Part shown: piece after piece, positions 18,872 through 19,271 of the stretch
How the letters are laid out: the number at the start of each line of letters is the position of its first letter
Position numbering within the stretch: the first letter of the stretch is position 1
Source: Cylindrodendrum hubeiense
Lineage: Eukaryota > Ascomycota > Sordariomycetes > Hypocreales > Nectriaceae
DNA: 19,271 nt
Direction of reading: 5' to 3'
Assembly: GCA_014621425.1 (NCBI GenBank)
Contig: JAANBB010000622.1
Span: forward strand, 1-19,271
The notes under the pieces: model-generated
What the model saw: the letters and a program-made list of their open reading frames with translations, nothing else
Told to the model about the DNA's origin: nothing
Database searches by the model: none
Position numbers and translations under genes: made by a program

Positions 18872-19271
18872 GCGAAGGGGCGGTGGTCCCAGGCGGGTGA
18901 AGGTGGGCTCACCTGGCGCGGTCCTCACCGGGCAACTGGGCTTGCGTGATGTCTTCTGTGTCAGTTTTCTGTGTCAGTGCCCCGCGACCAGTACGACGGG
19001 TGTCAATGGCTGCCCGTCTCGGTACAAAGGTACAGTACGATGTATGGATGTGGAAGGCTGGAGCGCAGACCGGGGCCGGCGCCGGGGTACAGGGGACCGG
19101 GGAAGTGAAGAAGTGTTCCCAACAGCACCAGTCAAAGCTCAGCAAACACCAGCTATGGTGTCTGGAGTCTATTAGGTAGTGTCTATTGTGTACTTGGCGT
19201 TAGGTGAGGGCAAAGACAGTGGAGGGGGAGTGCGAGACGGCGGCGACGCGCGACGGGGACGGGGGCCTAGC

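Larger units (their letters stand above)
18101..19271. other. GC-rich upstream region of the aminotransferase
   Basis: No gene is supported. It includes the aminotransferase promoter and leader, a 13-G run at 18323-18335, GTACCT words at 18350-18460, CTGCAA-type repeats at about 18463-18520 and a 9-mer tandem repeat at 18833-18871. The open frames here come from high GC content and simple repeats. Confidence 0.5.

Noticed and set aside
18248..19175. Several long frames on both strands (up to 226 codons)
   Set aside because: Low-complexity products from GC-rich repeats; no domain, no splice structure, and they overlap each other.

Overview
The window looks like nuclear DNA of a filamentous ascomycete, most likely a Sordariomycete. 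The genes are compact, with short introns (mostly 55-150 bp) carrying GT...AG ends and CTAAC/CTGAC-type branch sites. Intergenic DNA has pyrimidine-rich leaders and TACCTAGGTA-type palindromes, and the proteins read as fungal orthologues. Genus cannot be fixed from the sequence alone. There are no prokaryotic features, CRISPR arrays or intact transposons.

Layout. 1-588 (minus): 5' part of a spliced gene of unknown function that runs off the left edge. 589-2412: gene-free, with three short tandem repeats. 2413-3927 (minus): three-exon NAD(P)-dependent aldehyde dehydrogenase. 4951-5478 (plus): candidate three-exon gene for a 119-aa single-pass membrane protein whose start codon is split by an intron. 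It is followed by an AT-rich hairpin and, at 5538, a decayed 5' fragment of a second aldehyde dehydrogenase. 6443-7405 (plus): ESF2, preceded by a palindrome cluster. 8492-9049 (minus): small secreted six-cysteine protein, effector-like. 10281-11897 (plus): NMD3, two exons, with a paired GATA motif upstream. 12042-13260 (minus): three-exon gene for a disordered, probably nuclear protein of unknown function, convergent with NMD3. 13261-16356: about 3 kb without a convincing intact gene, holding an interrupted 192-codon reading frame and a possible short coding start at 15522. 16357-18100 (minus): three-exon cytosolic-type aspartate aminotransferase with several in-frame starts and an unusually long second intron. 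18101-19271: GC-rich upstream DNA with a poly-G run and a tandem repeat.

The genes do not form a pathway. ESF2 and NMD3 both serve ribosome biogenesis (40S pre-rRNA processing and 60S export), and the aldehyde dehydrogenase and aminotransferase are ordinary metabolism. I see no new multi-gene system. The points most worth a second look are the split-start small membrane protein, the aldehyde dehydrogenase relic, the secreted cysteine-rich protein, the alternative starts of the aminotransferase, and the two unrecognised spliced genes.
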